A DNA stretch of 64,000 bases, taken from assembly GCF_946151055.1 (NCBI RefSeq), contig NZ_CAMGYZ010000013.1, forward strand, positions 1-64,000. The letters run 5' to 3'. The DNA comes from Bacillus sp. Marseille-Q3570. Its GTDB lineage: Bacteria; Bacillota; Bacilli; Bacillales; Fictibacillaceae. Below, in pieces: positions 46,123 through 54,913 of this stretch; the first letter of the stretch is position 1, and each line of letters opens with the position of its first letter. The position numbers were made by a program, and so were the translations under genes. The notes beneath the pieces are model-generated. The model was not told where the DNA came from. It was given only the letters and a program-made list of their open reading frames with translations, and did no database searches.

Positions 46123-46463
46123 CAAAGATGTCGCATAGATTGTTGTTTTAGCGCAAGGGCGATCGAAGTTCATTATCACTCCAAGATCCTTCATTCGTTT
46201 ATGGGATCTGCTTAGCGCTATTCTGCAGGAGTCTCGCATATTTCCAATTTCATAACCACTTATTAACTTTCCTTGAAGACTCCCATTAGAAACAACCAGT
46301 CAATAATAAAGAGCTGAACCCGCAATCGGGCAGCTCTTTTCTATCTTCTTACTAACAAAATTATAGATACTTAACCCATATCCATTAAAAAAATGAAAAT
46401 GTAAGGATAAATACCTATACGTTCAATTTAGAACTGTAATATAATACATTAACTTTAATGGAT
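46123..46463. other. Intergenic region with terminator and repeat debris
   Basis: A terminator stem AAGAGCTG/CAGCTCTTTT (46309-46340) serves the nitronate monooxygenase gene. Upstream of it, GATTGTTGTTTTAGCGCAAG and CTGCAGGAGTCTCGCAT recall parts of the MITE family but no complete copy exists. No gene is seen. Confidence 0.5.
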
Positions 46464-47105
46464 TTAACTAGATGCATGAACCTTACTAGCATAATTATAA
46501 AGAAGGGTTAATGTATGGAATGTCTGATCCATTTTTGAAAGTAAGGCTTCCCCGTCTTGTAGAATTTGGTCATGATTCGGGATGTGGATCCCACAAAGTA
46601 ATTCTGCTTTTTTTATATCTTTCAAACGGGTAGTCATTTTAGAAAACGTTTCTTCATCAACCTCAGAATGAGGGATAGCGTCTGGCTTCGTATGATCCAC
46701 TGACCATACGAAATCGTCTGGAATCTGTTTAAGGACCTCACCCTGATGTTCACTAAGTATTTTTGCAAAATCCTTCTTAATTGGCGATTCATAAATCACT
46801 GCAAACCATACGAAGAGATGACTCTCAAACAAACCGATTTGAAAGTGTGGAAGCTTTTTGTACCCACGTTTACTGTTTGCGAAAGCTACCCAGGTATCAT
46901 CCGGGGGATTCACTGTTCTCCTCGCATGTTTAGCCGTATGATAAAACATCTCATCACCCGTGGCTGCAGATAGTGTCGGGGCAAAATATCCACCTAAATT
47001 TTCAAGCTTTGGCCGAATTTGGTTTTGTATAGCTTCCATTCTTGCATCAAGCCCTTGAATATTGAATACATTGAAATCCTGTTCTGTAAAACCATTGAAA
47101 TTCAT
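46464..47105 (-). CDS. yktB: UPF0637 family protein YktB
   Basis: 213 residues; the ATG six bases after CGAGGTG was chosen, discarding a 43-residue upstream extension without signals. The sequence [21 protein letters not shown]...[20 protein letters not shown] matches YktB (212 residues in B. subtilis), a cytoplasmic protein of unknown function with a known crystal structure for a relative. Synteny (speA-yktB-ykzI-suhB) is kept. Function unknown. Confidence 0.88.
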   Translation of the reverse strand: MNFNGFTEQDFNVFNIQGLDARMEAIQNQIRPKLENLGGYFAPTLSAATGDEMFYHTAKHARRTVNPPDDTWVAFANSKRGYKKLPHFQIGLFESHLFVWFAVIYESPIKKDFAKILSEHQGEVLKQIPDDFVWSVDHTKPDAIPHSEVDEETFSKMTTRLKDIKKAELLCGIHIPNHDQILQDGEALLSKMDQTFHTLTLLYNYASKVHASS

Positions 47106-47312
47106 GCGATTCACCTCGTTGTGTATATAAAATGAGTGTAGCATACGAATATTGTCTATCAAAATGTTAAACAGATTCAGGTAAATATATAAGTTGAAAA
47201 AGTGGGAAGCTAAAAAAGAACAGCGGAATTGCACGCGAATATTTCAGAATAGTATGATAAAAACAAGCTTTGAAGTGTAAACAAAGTTAAAAGAAAAGGA
47301 GTGTGAGTTACC

Positions 47313-47501
47313 ATGAAACAAGTGATTCAAACGCTGAAATTAACGGAAGCTGAGCGTCGAATCCCAGTTCTTCGACTCGAAATCGATTATGAATTGGCAA
47401 CTCTACACGAGGCACTCGTAGCGAAAAATACTGAACAAATCAAACGATCAAAGAAAAAATTAGAACGATTGAGACAAGAAATGTTACAATTAGAGGCATA
47501 A
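47313..47501 (+). CDS. ykzI: YkzI-like small coiled-coil protein
   Basis: 62 residues with AAAGGAGTG upstream. Almost wholly helical and charged (LKLTEAERRIPVLRLEIDYE...RSKKKLERLRQEMLQLEA), probably a short coiled coil. Position between yktB and suhB is that of B. subtilis ykzI, a gene of similar size and unknown function; the name rests on location. A terminator follows directly. Confidence 0.65.
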   Translation: MKQVIQTLKLTEAERRIPVLRLEIDYELATLHEALVAKNTEQIKRSKKKLERLRQEMLQLEA

Positions 47502-47518
47502 TAATTGTAAATAGATAG

Positions 47519-47551
47519 AACGAACCTTTTACTTGCAGGGTTCGTTTTTTA
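47519..47551 (+). terminator. Terminator of ykzI
   Basis: AACGAACC/GGGTTCGTT stem with a T6 tail. Confidence 0.85.
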
Positions 47552-47626
47552 TGGACGCTTAGAGACAATGCATTTATGCTATAAATACAAAATACATACT
47601 GGACCGCACTTAAAAGGAGTGAGGAT

Positions 47627-48424
47627 GTGGCTATCAATTGGGATGATATACGGGATCAAGCCGTGTCATGGGCAAATGAAGCTGGGGATGTGATCCGCAA
47701 ATCTTTCGAGAAGGAATTGACTGTGGAAACGAAGTCGAATGCGGATGATCTGGTAACAAACATGGATCGTGAAGTAGAACAATATTTGATTGATAAAATA
47801 AGTGAAACATACCCACAACATAAAATATTAGGAGAAGAAGGCGTGGGTGAGGAAGTTACATCTTTGGATGGAACTGTCTGGATCATCGACCCGATTGATG
47901 GAACGATGAATTTTGTCCATCAGCAAACGAATTTTGCCATTTCTATTGGTGTATATCACGAGGGGATCGGAATGGTAGGCGTCATATATAATGTCATTTA
48001 TGATGAAATGTTTCATGCTGTGAAGGATGACGGTGCCTATCTGAATAATGTAAAACTCCCTGATCTTGAGGAAGTTCCTATCGAAAAATCGATCATTGCC
48101 ATCAATGCAACTTGGATTACGAGGAACAAGCGAATTGATCCAGCGCGGTTAATACCAGTGGTTGATCGCTGCAGAGGGACACGGTCGTACGGATCAGCAG
48201 CCATCGAGCTCGCATTCGTAGCCGCTGGACGGTTGGATGCCTATATTACGATGCGCTTATCACCATGGGATTTCGCTGCAGGAAAGATTTTGATAGAAGA
48301 AGTAGGAGGGCGTGTCACGAATTTGGATGGTAAACCTTTAGACATGCTGGGCAAGAATTCGATATTCGCAGGTAAATCAGGTCTCCATGAACAGATACTT
48401 GATGAATACCTTACAAATGATTGA
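47627..48424 (+). CDS. suhB: Inositol monophosphatase family protein (YktC/SuhB)
   Basis: 265 residues from GTG after AAGGAGTGAGG. The metal-binding signatures are complete: GEEGVGEE (Glu), WIIDPIDGTMNFVH (DPIDGT, about 85) and SPWDFAAGKILIEEVGG (about 210). Mg2+-dependent enzymes of this family remove phosphate from myo-inositol-1-phosphate, NADP or related sugars. In B. subtilis this is yktC (suhB), at the same place. The stop codon overlaps the probable start of the GNAT gene. Confidence 0.9.
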   Translation: MAINWDDIRDQAVSWANEAGDVIRKSFEKELTVETKSNADDLVTNMDREVEQYLIDKISETYPQHKILGEEGVGEEVTSLDGTVWIIDPIDGTMNFVHQQTNFAISIGVYHEGIGMVGVIYNVIYDEMFHAVKDDGAYLNNVKLPDLEEVPIEKSIIAINATWITRNKRIDPARLIPVVDRCRGTRSYGSAAIELAFVAAGRLDAYITMRLSPWDFAAGKILIEEVGGRVTNLDGKPLDMLGKNSIFAGKSGLHEQILDEYLTND

Positions 48425-48887
48425 ACGGAAATTGACTGAAGATGATTTTGAAGTGATCACGGAATGGCTTGAACAATCACCAGAATGGCTATCTGAAGAA
48501 GGATTATTAAAGAAAGAAATGGACCTTCAGAGGACAAAGGTATGGATGTCCCTTTATGACAAATATGATGGGAACTGGTTGATGTGGGAGGAAAATCATT
48601 CTCTCAAGGGGATCAGCTTTCATATCATAAACGCACCCTCAAACAATAAACCTTGGATTGGCATGATCATGGTGAACCCTGAATATAGGGGTAATGGGTA
48701 TGGAAGTTCGATAGTGCATCACTTATGCAAGAGATTGGAACTGAAGGGCTATAATATCGTATTTACTGCATGTCCGTTCCAACGTGTGGGATGGCTTCGT
48801 TTTCTCGCTACGTGTGGTTTTGAACAAATTGGCACCGAGACTACCTCAACAGATAAAAGATATATCAAATTAGCCAAGCCACTATAA
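48417..48887 (+). CDS. GNAT-family N-acetyltransferase
   Basis: 156 residues from the ATG that overlaps the suhB stop (ATGATTGA), implying translational coupling; an ATG ten codons earlier is possible. The acetyl-CoA loop is seen as MIMVNPEYRGNGYGSSIVHHLCKRLE (motif A, about 90-110), followed by motif B with the FTACPFQRVGWLRFLATCGFEQIG helix-strand. Substrate unknown. Co-transcribed with suhB; a shortened MITE copy begins five bases after its stop. Confidence 0.82.
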   Translation: MIERKLTEDDFEVITEWLEQSPEWLSEEGLLKKEMDLQRTKVWMSLYDKYDGNWLMWEENHSLKGISFHIINAPSNNKPWIGMIMVNPEYRGNGYGSSIVHHLCKRLELKGYNIVFTACPFQRVGWLRFLATCGFEQIGTETTSTDKRYIKLAKPL

Positions 48888-48892
48888 ATAAA

Positions 48893-49027
48893 GGCTGTTT
48901 TCGCAAACGTTGTTGCTCTTGCACTTAAAGAAAGTATAAAATACTTTCTTCAGTATAAGGGCAACTAAGGCTCGACCACAAGGATTTTTAAAATGACTCA
49001 AAAGCAACACTCTTTAAGAAAAGTGCC
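48893..49027 (-). mobile_element. MITE-like element, internally deleted copy
   Basis: Only 135 bases, but both ends are kept: GGCTGTTTTCGCAAACGTTG on the left and, at the right, the complement of GGCACTTTTCTTAAAGAGTG. The central 300 bases of the full copies are missing. This is the form expected of a MITE that has lost its interior. Confidence 0.85.
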
Positions 49028-49032
49028 TGAAT

Positions 49033-49100
49033 AAAAAACAGGGAATTTCCTGATCGGTCTAAAATTCAAAATCCGATCGAAGGTAATTCCCTGTTTTCAT
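49033..49100. terminator. Bidirectional terminator between the GNAT gene and ylaF
   Basis: AAAACAGGGAATT/AATTCCCTGTTTT with an inner GATCGG/CCGATC helix. Confidence 0.8.
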
Positions 49101-49147
49101 TTTGTTTTTGTCATACTTTATTGCTGATATTTTGGAAGACGCCTTCT

Positions 49148-49339
49148 TCAAAGGTTATTCTGGTTTTCATCTCTGAATTTTTTCTTCAGTTTGAATCCTA
49201 TCCCCATAAGAATGAAAGTAGCGGCCAGTGCAACAAATGCCAGCAGGATGCTTTGTTCCCCAATGGCTACACCAATCAATGCGATATTAAAAGTCACTAA
49301 AACCGAAATTAAAATGAATATGATGGATTGTTTATTCAT
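49148..49339 (-). CDS. ylaF: YlaF/DUF5325 small membrane protein
   Basis: 63 residues with two hydrophobic segments (5-25 and 32-50) and a basic tail (KLKKKFRDENQ); GGAGG precedes the ATG. It matches YlaF (62 residues; DUF5325) in size, pattern and position immediately upstream of and divergent from typA. Function unknown. Confidence 0.75.
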   Translation of the reverse strand: MNKQSIIFILISVLVTFNIALIGVAIGEQSILLAFVALAATFILMGIGFKLKKKFRDENQNNL

Positions 49340-49449
49340 GTTTCAACCTCCTAGAACCCAGTGTATCGGAAAATGAGTGAAAGAAAAAGTTTATTATTTA
49401 TGTTATAATAGGAAAGTTGAATTTAATTAGGTTGACACCATTAAGAAGA

Positions 49450-49509
49450 TGTTCAAAAAGTCATCAACGATAATGTTTATATACAGTGTGATTCACCACT
49501 TTTTGAACA
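49450..49509. repeat. 12-bp inverted repeat in the typA leader
   Basis: TGTTCAAAAAGT and ACTTTTTGAACA, exact complements separated by 36 bases, end about 20 bases before the typA start codon. Confidence 0.6.
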
Positions 49510-49531
49510 CACATATTAAGGAGAGATTGAA

Positions 49532-51373
49532 GTGAATCTTCGAGAAGAACTACGCAATATAGCGATCATTGCCCACGTAGACCACGGGAAAACAACATTG
49601 GTCGATCAGATGCTCCATCAATCAGGAACGTTCAGAGATAATGAACAGGTTAGTGAGCGTGCGATGGATTCCAATGATTTGGAAAAAGAACGTGGAATTA
49701 CGATTTTGGCTAAAAATACAGCAATCAATTATAAGGAAAAGCGGATCAACATCATGGATACACCTGGACACGCAGATTTCGGTGGTGAAGTCGAACGTAT
49801 CATGAAAATGGTAGACGGTGTTTTACTTCTTGTTGATGCGTATGAAGGATGTATGCCGCAGACACGTTTCGTGTTGAAAAAAGCACTTGAGCAGAAATTG
49901 ACACCGATCGTGGTCGTCAATAAAATCGATCGCCCATTTGCTCGTCCGGTTGAAGTTGTAGATGAAGTCCTTGATCTATTCATCGAGTTAGGTGCAGACG
50001 ATGATCAACTTGAATTCCCAGTCGTTTATGCATCTGCATTGAATGGTACAGCTAGCATTGATCCTGAACAACAGGATGATAACATGAACGCGATTTTCGA
50101 ATCGATTCTGGAACATATCCCAGCACCAGTGGATACGAGTGAAGAACCGTTGCAATTCCAGGTATCGTTATTGGATTACAATGACTACTTAGGGCGTATC
50201 GGAATCGGACGTGTATTCAGAGGAACGATCAAAGTTGGACAACATGTCGCATTGATGAAATTGGATGGTTCTGTCAAGAAATTCCGCGTTACGAAACTAT
50301 TCGGCTTCCTTGGATTGAAACGCGTTGAGATTCAAGAAGCGAAGTCCGGTGACTTAGTAGCTGTATCCGGAATGGAAGAAATTAATGTTGGGGAAACGGT
50401 TTGTCCTGAAGACAACCAGGATCCGCTTCCAATTCTTCGAATCGATGAACCAACCATCCAAATGACTTTCCTTGTAAACAACAGCCCATTTGCTGGCCGG
50501 GAAGGAAAATATTTAACAAGCCGCAAAATCGAAGAGAGACTAAATCAGCAACTTGAGACCGATGTCAGCTTACGAGTTGAAAATACGGATTCTCCTGATG
50601 TATGGACTGTTTCAGGACGCGGAGAACTTCATCTATCGATTTTGATCGAAAATATGAGAAGAGAAGGCTACGAACTACAGGTATCTAAACCTGTTGTCAT
50701 CATCCGGGAGATCGATGGACAAAAATGTGAGCCCGTCGAACGTGTGCAAATCGATGTGCCTGAAGAGCATACTGGTGCGATCATGGAGTCGCTTGGTGAA
50801 CGTAAAGGCGAAATGGTCAACATGGTCAATCATGGCAACGGCCAAGTAAGACTAGAATTCCTAGTCCCTGCCCGTGGATTGATCGGTTATACGACAGAGT
50901 TTTTGACGTTGACTCGTGGATATGGGATTTTGAATCATTCCTTCGACAGCTATCAGCCTTATATCCAGGCAAAAATTGGCGGTCGTCGTGAAGGTGTTCT
51001 CGTTTCGATGGAATCCGGTAAAGCTTCTCAATATGGAATTATTAACGTCGAAGATCGGGGAACAATTTTTGTTGAACCTGGAACAGAAATTTATGAAGGT
51101 ATGATCGTTGGAGAACACAATCGGGAAAATGACATCACAGTCAACTTGACAAAAGTAAAACAACTGACAAATATGCGTTCAGCAGGTAAAGACAATACTG
51201 TATCGATGAAGAAGGCTCGTGTGATGACACTTGAAGAAGCTCTTGAATATTTGAATGATGATGAGTATTGTGAAGTCACACCAGAATCCATTCGTTTGCG
51301 GAAAAAAATTCTTGATAAGAATGAACGTGAACGGTTAGAGAAGAAGAAAAAGCTGGCACAGCAAAATTCTTGA
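49532..51373 (+). CDS. typA: Ribosome-binding GTPase TypA/BipA
   Basis: 613 residues from GTG after AAGGAGAG. G1 [14 protein letters not shown]2 ERGITI, G3 [13 protein letters not shown]4 VVNKIDRP, then EF-G-like domains II, III and V and the family-specific C-terminal domain. It binds 70S ribosomes and assists 50S assembly, notably in the cold or under stress. Same place as B. subtilis ylaG. A 12-bp inverted repeat in the leader could fold near the start. ylaH follows after 21 bases. Confidence 0.95.
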   Translation: MNLREELRNIAIIAHVDHGKTTLVDQMLHQSGTFRDNEQVSERAMDSNDLEKERGITILAKNTAINYKEKRINIMDTPGHADFGGEVERIMKMVDGVLLLVDAYEGCMPQTRFVLKKALEQKLTPIVVVNKIDRPFARPVEVVDEVLDLFIELGADDDQLEFPVVYASALNGTASIDPEQQDDNMNAIFESILEHIPAPVDTSEEPLQFQVSLLDYNDYLGRIGIGRVFRGTIKVGQHVALMKLDGSVKKFRVTKLFGFLGLKRVEIQEAKSGDLVAVSGMEEINVGETVCPEDNQDPLPILRIDEPTIQMTFLVNNSPFAGREGKYLTSRKIEERLNQQLETDVSLRVENTDSPDVWTVSGRGELHLSILIENMRREGYELQVSKPVVIIREIDGQKCEPVERVQIDVPEEHTGAIMESLGERKGEMVNMVNHGNGQVRLEFLVPARGLIGYTTEFLTLTRGYGILNHSFDSYQPYIQAKIGGRREGVLVSMESGKASQYGIINVEDRGTIFVEPGTEIYEGMIVGEHNRENDITVNLTKVKQLTNMRSAGKDNTVSMKKARVMTLEEALEYLNDDEYCEVTPESIRLRKKILDKNERERLEKKKKLAQQNS

Positions 51374-51394
51374 TGAGAAAAGGAGACGGTACCA

Positions 51395-51721
51395 TTGGAA
51401 GTAGATATCAACGAACGTCTTCAGTTCTTTGCTAAACTTTACAATGTCGATACGAATCCTGAAGTCGGTATGTGGTTTTTATATTTGACCGTACTACTAT
51501 TATCGATCGTCGTTTTCAAGCTTGGTTTTTCACGGAAATTACCATTGTTGAAAGCGGCAGTGGTTTATATATTCCTTGGACTCGGTTGTACGGTCCTGAC
51601 TTTTTTTGCTGTATTCCTTCCTGTAACAGAAGGGTTAATGGTTGCAGCAGCGATTTTGATCATTTATAAAATCAGATTAAATCAATCAAAAAAAGAAGAA
51701 CAAAAAGAACAAAGCCAATAA
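51395..51721 (+). CDS. ylaH: YlaH-like membrane protein
   Basis: 108 residues from TTG after AAAAGGAG. Two to three membrane segments (about 25-45, 50-72, 76-95) and a charged Lys/Glu/Gln-rich tail. It lies directly downstream of typA, the place of B. subtilis ylaH, and the N-terminal [12 protein letters not shown] and [21 protein letters not shown] pattern fits the YlaH-like family. Function unknown. Probably co-transcribed with typA and closed by a strong terminator. Confidence 0.82.
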   Translation: MEVDINERLQFFAKLYNVDTNPEVGMWFLYLTVLLLSIVVFKLGFSRKLPLLKAAVVYIFLGLGCTVLTFFAVFLPVTEGLMVAAAILIIYKIRLNQSKKEEQKEQSQ

Positions 51722-51727
51722 ATAATT

Positions 51728-51763
51728 AAAGGGACTGACTTGATTTTAAGTCAGTCCCTTTTT
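51728..51763 (+). terminator. Terminator of typA-ylaH
   Basis: AAAGGGACTGACTT/AAGTCAGTCCCTTT stem with a GATTT loop and T run. Confidence 0.95.
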
Positions 51764-51778
51764 AAACTTAAAGGAAAG

Positions 51779-52035
51779 CTCTAAAAGATTGTTGCTTTTG
51801 AGTCATTTTTCAAAAAATCACCTTGTGCAAGTTGATTGGAGTGCAAGGTGCGAGACTCCTGCGGGCTCATCGCACGCCCCGCGGAATGCGAGCATCCTGG
51901 AGCGGAAATCAACGACTTTAAGAAAACTTGGCGAGACCAAGCCTTTTGTAGGTCGAGCCTTAGTTGCCCTTATACTGAAGAAAGTATTTTTTACTTTCTT
52001 TAAGTGCAAGAGCAACAACGTTTGCGAAAACAGCC
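51779..52035 (+). mobile_element. MITE-like element, copy 3, flanked by 10-bp direct repeats
   Basis: 257 bases sharing both ends and flanks of the full copies but lacking the CGCATTTTC...GAGGTCGCAAGG middle. TAAAGGAAAG stands immediately to the left (51769-51778) and right (52036-52045), a candidate target-site duplication. The left terminal repeat is a few bases shorter than in other copies. Confidence 0.85.
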
Positions 52036-52064
52036 TAAAGGAAAGTTGTAATCGGAGGTATTTG

Positions 52065-52334
52065 ATGAATTTACAAGATGCTTTGTATAATTGGCTTACA
52101 ATCAAGAAGGTTTCTGATGAAAGAAAAGACGACCAAGCTGCAAAAGATACGTTGGATTTCTTTGAAGAAATCCTTAGGGATGATCATGCAGTTAACGACA
52201 TTCAAATTGAACAGGAACCCCCCTTTTATATCATCCACTATAAAATAGAGGGTAAAAACTACAAAAAGCAGTTTCCGATCGAATTAATCGATGCGTTATA
52301 TGAATCGATCGAATCTGAACCTAAATATAATTGA
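52065..52334 (+). CDS. Hypothetical cytoplasmic protein
   Basis: 89 residues starting after TCGGAGG, 29 bases beyond a MITE end, so the element has inserted directly ahead of its leader. The protein is acidic, no membrane segment, with an alpha-beta pattern (MNLQDALYNWLTIKKVSDER..., then FYIIHYKIEGKNYKKQFP). I do not recognise the family; it lies convergent with ylaI, four bases apart at the stops. It may be a Bacillaceae-specific protein of unknown role. Confidence 0.65.
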   Translation: MNLQDALYNWLTIKKVSDERKDDQAAKDTLDFFEEILRDDHAVNDIQIEQEPPFYIIHYKIEGKNYKKQFPIELIDALYESIESEPKYN

Positions 52335-52338
52335 TTAA

Positions 52339-52539
52339 TTACCACGTTTCTTCTTTAGAGGAATGGCGGTAGGTTACAAAGTTTCCTGATGTCTTCCGAT
52401 CTTCTGTCCGTTCTTTTATCCTTGAATGGCAAGACTCACACATGTATGTGTGTATCGGTCTGTTTCTTAGTTTCTTAGCTAAAGGGCTTTGATCTTCGAG
52501 TTTTTCGATTTTATCACATAAGACACATTTGACACGCAT
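52339..52539 (-). CDS. ylaI: YlaI zinc-ribbon protein (DUF2197)
   Basis: 66 residues; ATG five bases after GAGGTGG chosen over a GTG nine bases up. Two CxxC pairs, VKCVLCDK (about 3-6) and YMCESCHSRI (about 33-36), make a zinc ribbon; the rest is basic. Matches YlaI (about 70 residues) in B. subtilis, at the same locus. Probably a small nucleic-acid or protein-binding zinc protein; function unknown. Confidence 0.82.
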   Translation of the reverse strand: MRVKCVLCDKIEKLEDQSPLAKKLRNRPIHTYMCESCHSRIKERTEDRKTSGNFVTYRHSSKEETW

Positions 52540-52709
52540 TTTGTCCACCTCTTTCTACAACAAGTATACCATGAAGGTGGTAACGTATAAACTACTCGGT
52601 GAAGGTGTTGAGGGTCATCTGTAGAAGGTATATATATCATTGATCGATCAACACTATATTAGATTGAAATGATAGTTCATTATTGAGGATCAATTGGCAT
52701 TTATCATGT

Positions 52710-52798
52710 TAAGAAAACTTGGCAAAGTCAAGCCTTAGCGCAGGTTGAGCAGTAGTTACCCTTGTATTGACGAAAGTATTAATACGTTCTTTAAATGG
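52710..52798 (+). mobile_element. Degenerate MITE fragment
   Basis: AGAAAACTTGGCAAAGTCAAG...GGTTGAGCAGTAGTTACCCTT and ACGTTCTTTAAATGG match the right part of the full copies at about 75-80 percent by eye. It directly precedes the next gene's ribosome-binding site. Confidence 0.5.
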
Positions 52799-52817
52799 AA
52801 GAAAAGGAGCTGGTAAG

Positions 52818-53273
52818 ATGGCAACGAAAAGTTTATCATCGTTGAACGAAACCCAATTTCGCTTACTACAAAAAGAGTGCTATGTAATAGTAAATACTGT
52901 TGATCCTGTTAAACATACTCCATATGTCAATGCTATCTCCTGGGTATATGCCCCTGATGTCGAAACAATCGTATTTGCTGTGGATTCCCGCTCAAAAGCG
53001 GTCACTAACATCAAGTCGAATGAAAACATTTCTATTACGTTGATTGAAGACGAAACCACCTCTGTCATTAATGGAAAAGCTCAAGTTGTACAGGAACGAA
53101 TGGACTCCGTACCGATTAAACTGTCAATGATCAAAGTGCAAATTTCAGAAATAAGAGATGCTATGTTTTATGGGGCAAAGATATCTCAGCCGCCTCAATA
53201 TGAAAAGACCTATGATGCCCGGGCTGCAGCACGACTTGATAAGCAAGTCATGAATGCTTTGAAAGAAAACTGA
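52818..53273 (+). CDS. ylaL: Pyridoxamine 5'-phosphate oxidase-fold protein (YlaL-like)
   Basis: 151 residues; ATG after AAAGGAG chosen. A split-barrel flavin-binding fold: LQKECYVIVNTVDP..PYVNAISWVYAPDVETIVFAVDSRSKAVTNIKSNENISITL is typical of FMN- or heme-binding PNPOx-like proteins. The position between ylaI and the glutaminase gene fits B. subtilis ylaL. Substrate and cofactor are unknown. A MITE fragment forms its upstream region. Confidence 0.72.
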   Translation: MATKSLSSLNETQFRLLQKECYVIVNTVDPVKHTPYVNAISWVYAPDVETIVFAVDSRSKAVTNIKSNENISITLIEDETTSVINGKAQVVQERMDSVPIKLSMIKVQISEIRDAMFYGAKISQPPQYEKTYDARAAARLDKQVMNALKEN

Positions 53274-53346
53274 ATCTGGATGGCGGAAACTTCTGAAGGA
53301 AAAGTGACTCACGTTTCGAGGTTAACGACTATAAGAATGAAATAAT

Positions 53347-53398
53347 AAAAAACGGCTGTCCATAAAGTGTTTGATACTTTTTGGAACGGCCGTTTTAA
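53347..53398 (-). terminator. Terminator of ylaJ
   Basis: AAAACGGCCGTTCC.../...CAGCCGTTTTTT with an inner AAGTATC/ACACTT helix; T-rich on the minus strand and usable by the convergent PNPOx-like gene. Confidence 0.75.
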
Positions 53399-53412
53399 AT
53401 TCCTGAGGGTAT

Positions 53413-54036
53413 TTATCTAGTTTCTTTAATTTTATTTGGATCGCTAGGTGTGCTTTTTCCTTGTTTTTGCTGTTGATTTTGAAGGTTTTTCTCTTCGTTT
53501 TTAGGAATGCTCTTATCATTTTTACGCACCGGATCTGGTTCTTTTTTGTTGATTTGACCCGGAATCTCTGGCATAAGCCGACCTGTGATGGCTGCTAGTT
53601 CTTCAAGTAGGCCGCCGACAGGTTGACCCGCACTGATTTGTTTACCCATTTCTTGCAAACGTGCATATATGTCTGGATCAGCTGTTATGACAGCATTAGC
53701 GCCATAAGGGTCGTGTTGAAGAGCTTCAGCTACACTATACTTGATTGACCCTACTCTGGATCGGTCGATATGATCAGCAACATCGATTCCGACCACTGCA
53801 TACTTTCCGAGGACGACTGCAGTCGCATCCTTGACATCAGGTTCCCTTGTCGCAATATCTACAAGCCGTTTTGAGATTTGTCTAGAGCTCTTACGCTCAT
53901 CTTTGTTATATTCGACACTTTGCTTTACTTGAACTCGTTTTTCATCATTACCTAAGCTTTCGTCATTTTTATTATTTTGACATGAGATCAACAGTACCAC
54001 ACAAAGCATAACCAAGAAATAAGGAAGTTTCCGCAA
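53413..54036 (-). CDS. ylaJ: YlaJ/YhcN-family sporulation lipoprotein
   Basis: 207 residues. Signal peptide with lipobox LLISC (Cys 19). The central domain (ISKRLVDIATREPDVKDATAVVLGKYAVVGIDV, about 52-85) is the YhcN/YlaJ sporulation domain, a BON-like fold found in spore membrane lipoproteins. The C-terminal 50 residues are a low-complexity Lys/Asn/Gln/Pro tail. In B. subtilis ylaJ is expressed in the forespore and affects germination modestly. The order within the yla cluster is rearranged compared with B. subtilis. Confidence 0.88.
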   Translation of the reverse strand: MRKLPYFLVMLCVVLLISCQNNKNDESLGNDEKRVQVKQSVEYNKDERKSSRQISKRLVDIATREPDVKDATAVVLGKYAVVGIDVADHIDRSRVGSIKYSVAEALQHDPYGANAVITADPDIYARLQEMGKQISAGQPVGGLLEELAAITGRLMPEIPGQINKKEPDPVRKNDKSIPKNEEKNLQNQQQKQGKSTPSDPNKIKETR

Positions 54037-54137
54037 CGTTGTTCATCCTTTCATATAACTCAAGTTACGGTTATTCTTCGTATATTCTTCTAACTTTATT
54101 CAAATAGACATAGGTTATTGTGAGAGCACATGCCTTC

Positions 54138-54182
54138 AATAAAAAAGGGTTGAGCCAAAGTGAAACACCCTAGGTTCAGCCC
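54138..54182 (-). terminator. Terminator of the 163-residue protein gene
   Basis: GGGCTGAACC/GGCTCAACCC stem followed by TTTTTT on the minus strand. Confidence 0.75.
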
Positions 54183-54280
54183 TCAGGTTTTTTATTTTGC
54201 CGGTTTCCACATAAATTGTTGTCTTTGAGTTTGCGAACGTTTTCGAATCAAATCCAGCACCTACCCCAAAAACAAAAAAG

Positions 54281-54772
54281 CTATATTACAATGATCCGGT
54301 TGATGTCCCGGACAGGATCGTTTTGGTTGGAGCCATCTCCATGATAAAAATGGACCGGTCCATCTGTTAGTGGTTTTCCATTAAGTGAAAAACCTAGAAT
54401 CCCACTTTTAGCTTCTTCTATCGTGAGGGATATAACCTTATCTGTAGATGTATGCAATTCAATGGCTTCGGCATTCGTTGGTTTTGCATTTTCGAGGAAA
54501 GGATTTAACGGGATACCATAGGATTTTGTGAATAACTCATCCTTATTAAACCGAATCTTATTTTCGTTTGTTCGAGTAGGGACTTTGGCTCCTTCCGTCC
54601 TCTCCCTGTCCCAATGCTGGGACACGTCTTTCGTATATGAATCTTCATGCTCGATTTTTTCTTCGTTGAAATATGTACTTAAATCAACTTTTCTATCATC
54701 AAAAATCCAGACACCTGGATCCAGTGTGATTGGGTATGAGACCTTTCCTTTAATCAAAACGATGGATTCCAT
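54281..54772 (-). CDS. Uncharacterised Bacillaceae protein
   Basis: 163 residues from ATG after AAGGAGTG. Soluble, acidic, beta-rich in appearance: SIVLIKGKVSYPITLDPGVWIFDDRKVDL at the start, and a C-terminal stretch SGILGFSLNGKPLTDGPVHFYHGDGS with conserved-looking glycine and histidine residues. I have a faint recollection of this family carrying a misleading peptidyl-prolyl isomerase label in databases; nothing in the sequence shows that activity. Monocistronic and divergent from glsA. Function unknown. Confidence 0.65.
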   Translation of the reverse strand: MESIVLIKGKVSYPITLDPGVWIFDDRKVDLSTYFNEEKIEHEDSYTKDVSQHWDRERTEGAKVPTRTNENKIRFNKDELFTKSYGIPLNPFLENAKPTNAEAIELHTSTDKVISLTIEEAKSGILGFSLNGKPLTDGPVHFYHGDGSNQNDPVRDINRIIVI

Positions 54773-54913
54773 CTTATTCACTCCTTAAAAAAATTCAGTA
54801 TTAAGTATAACGTTCCCTCTTCATTTTGTCACATTAGGGTATAGTACTACTAATAGAAGAAATGACCATTGTAATTTTAGTAGCAGCTGATGATTTGGAG
54901 GTGCTCGTATTTC

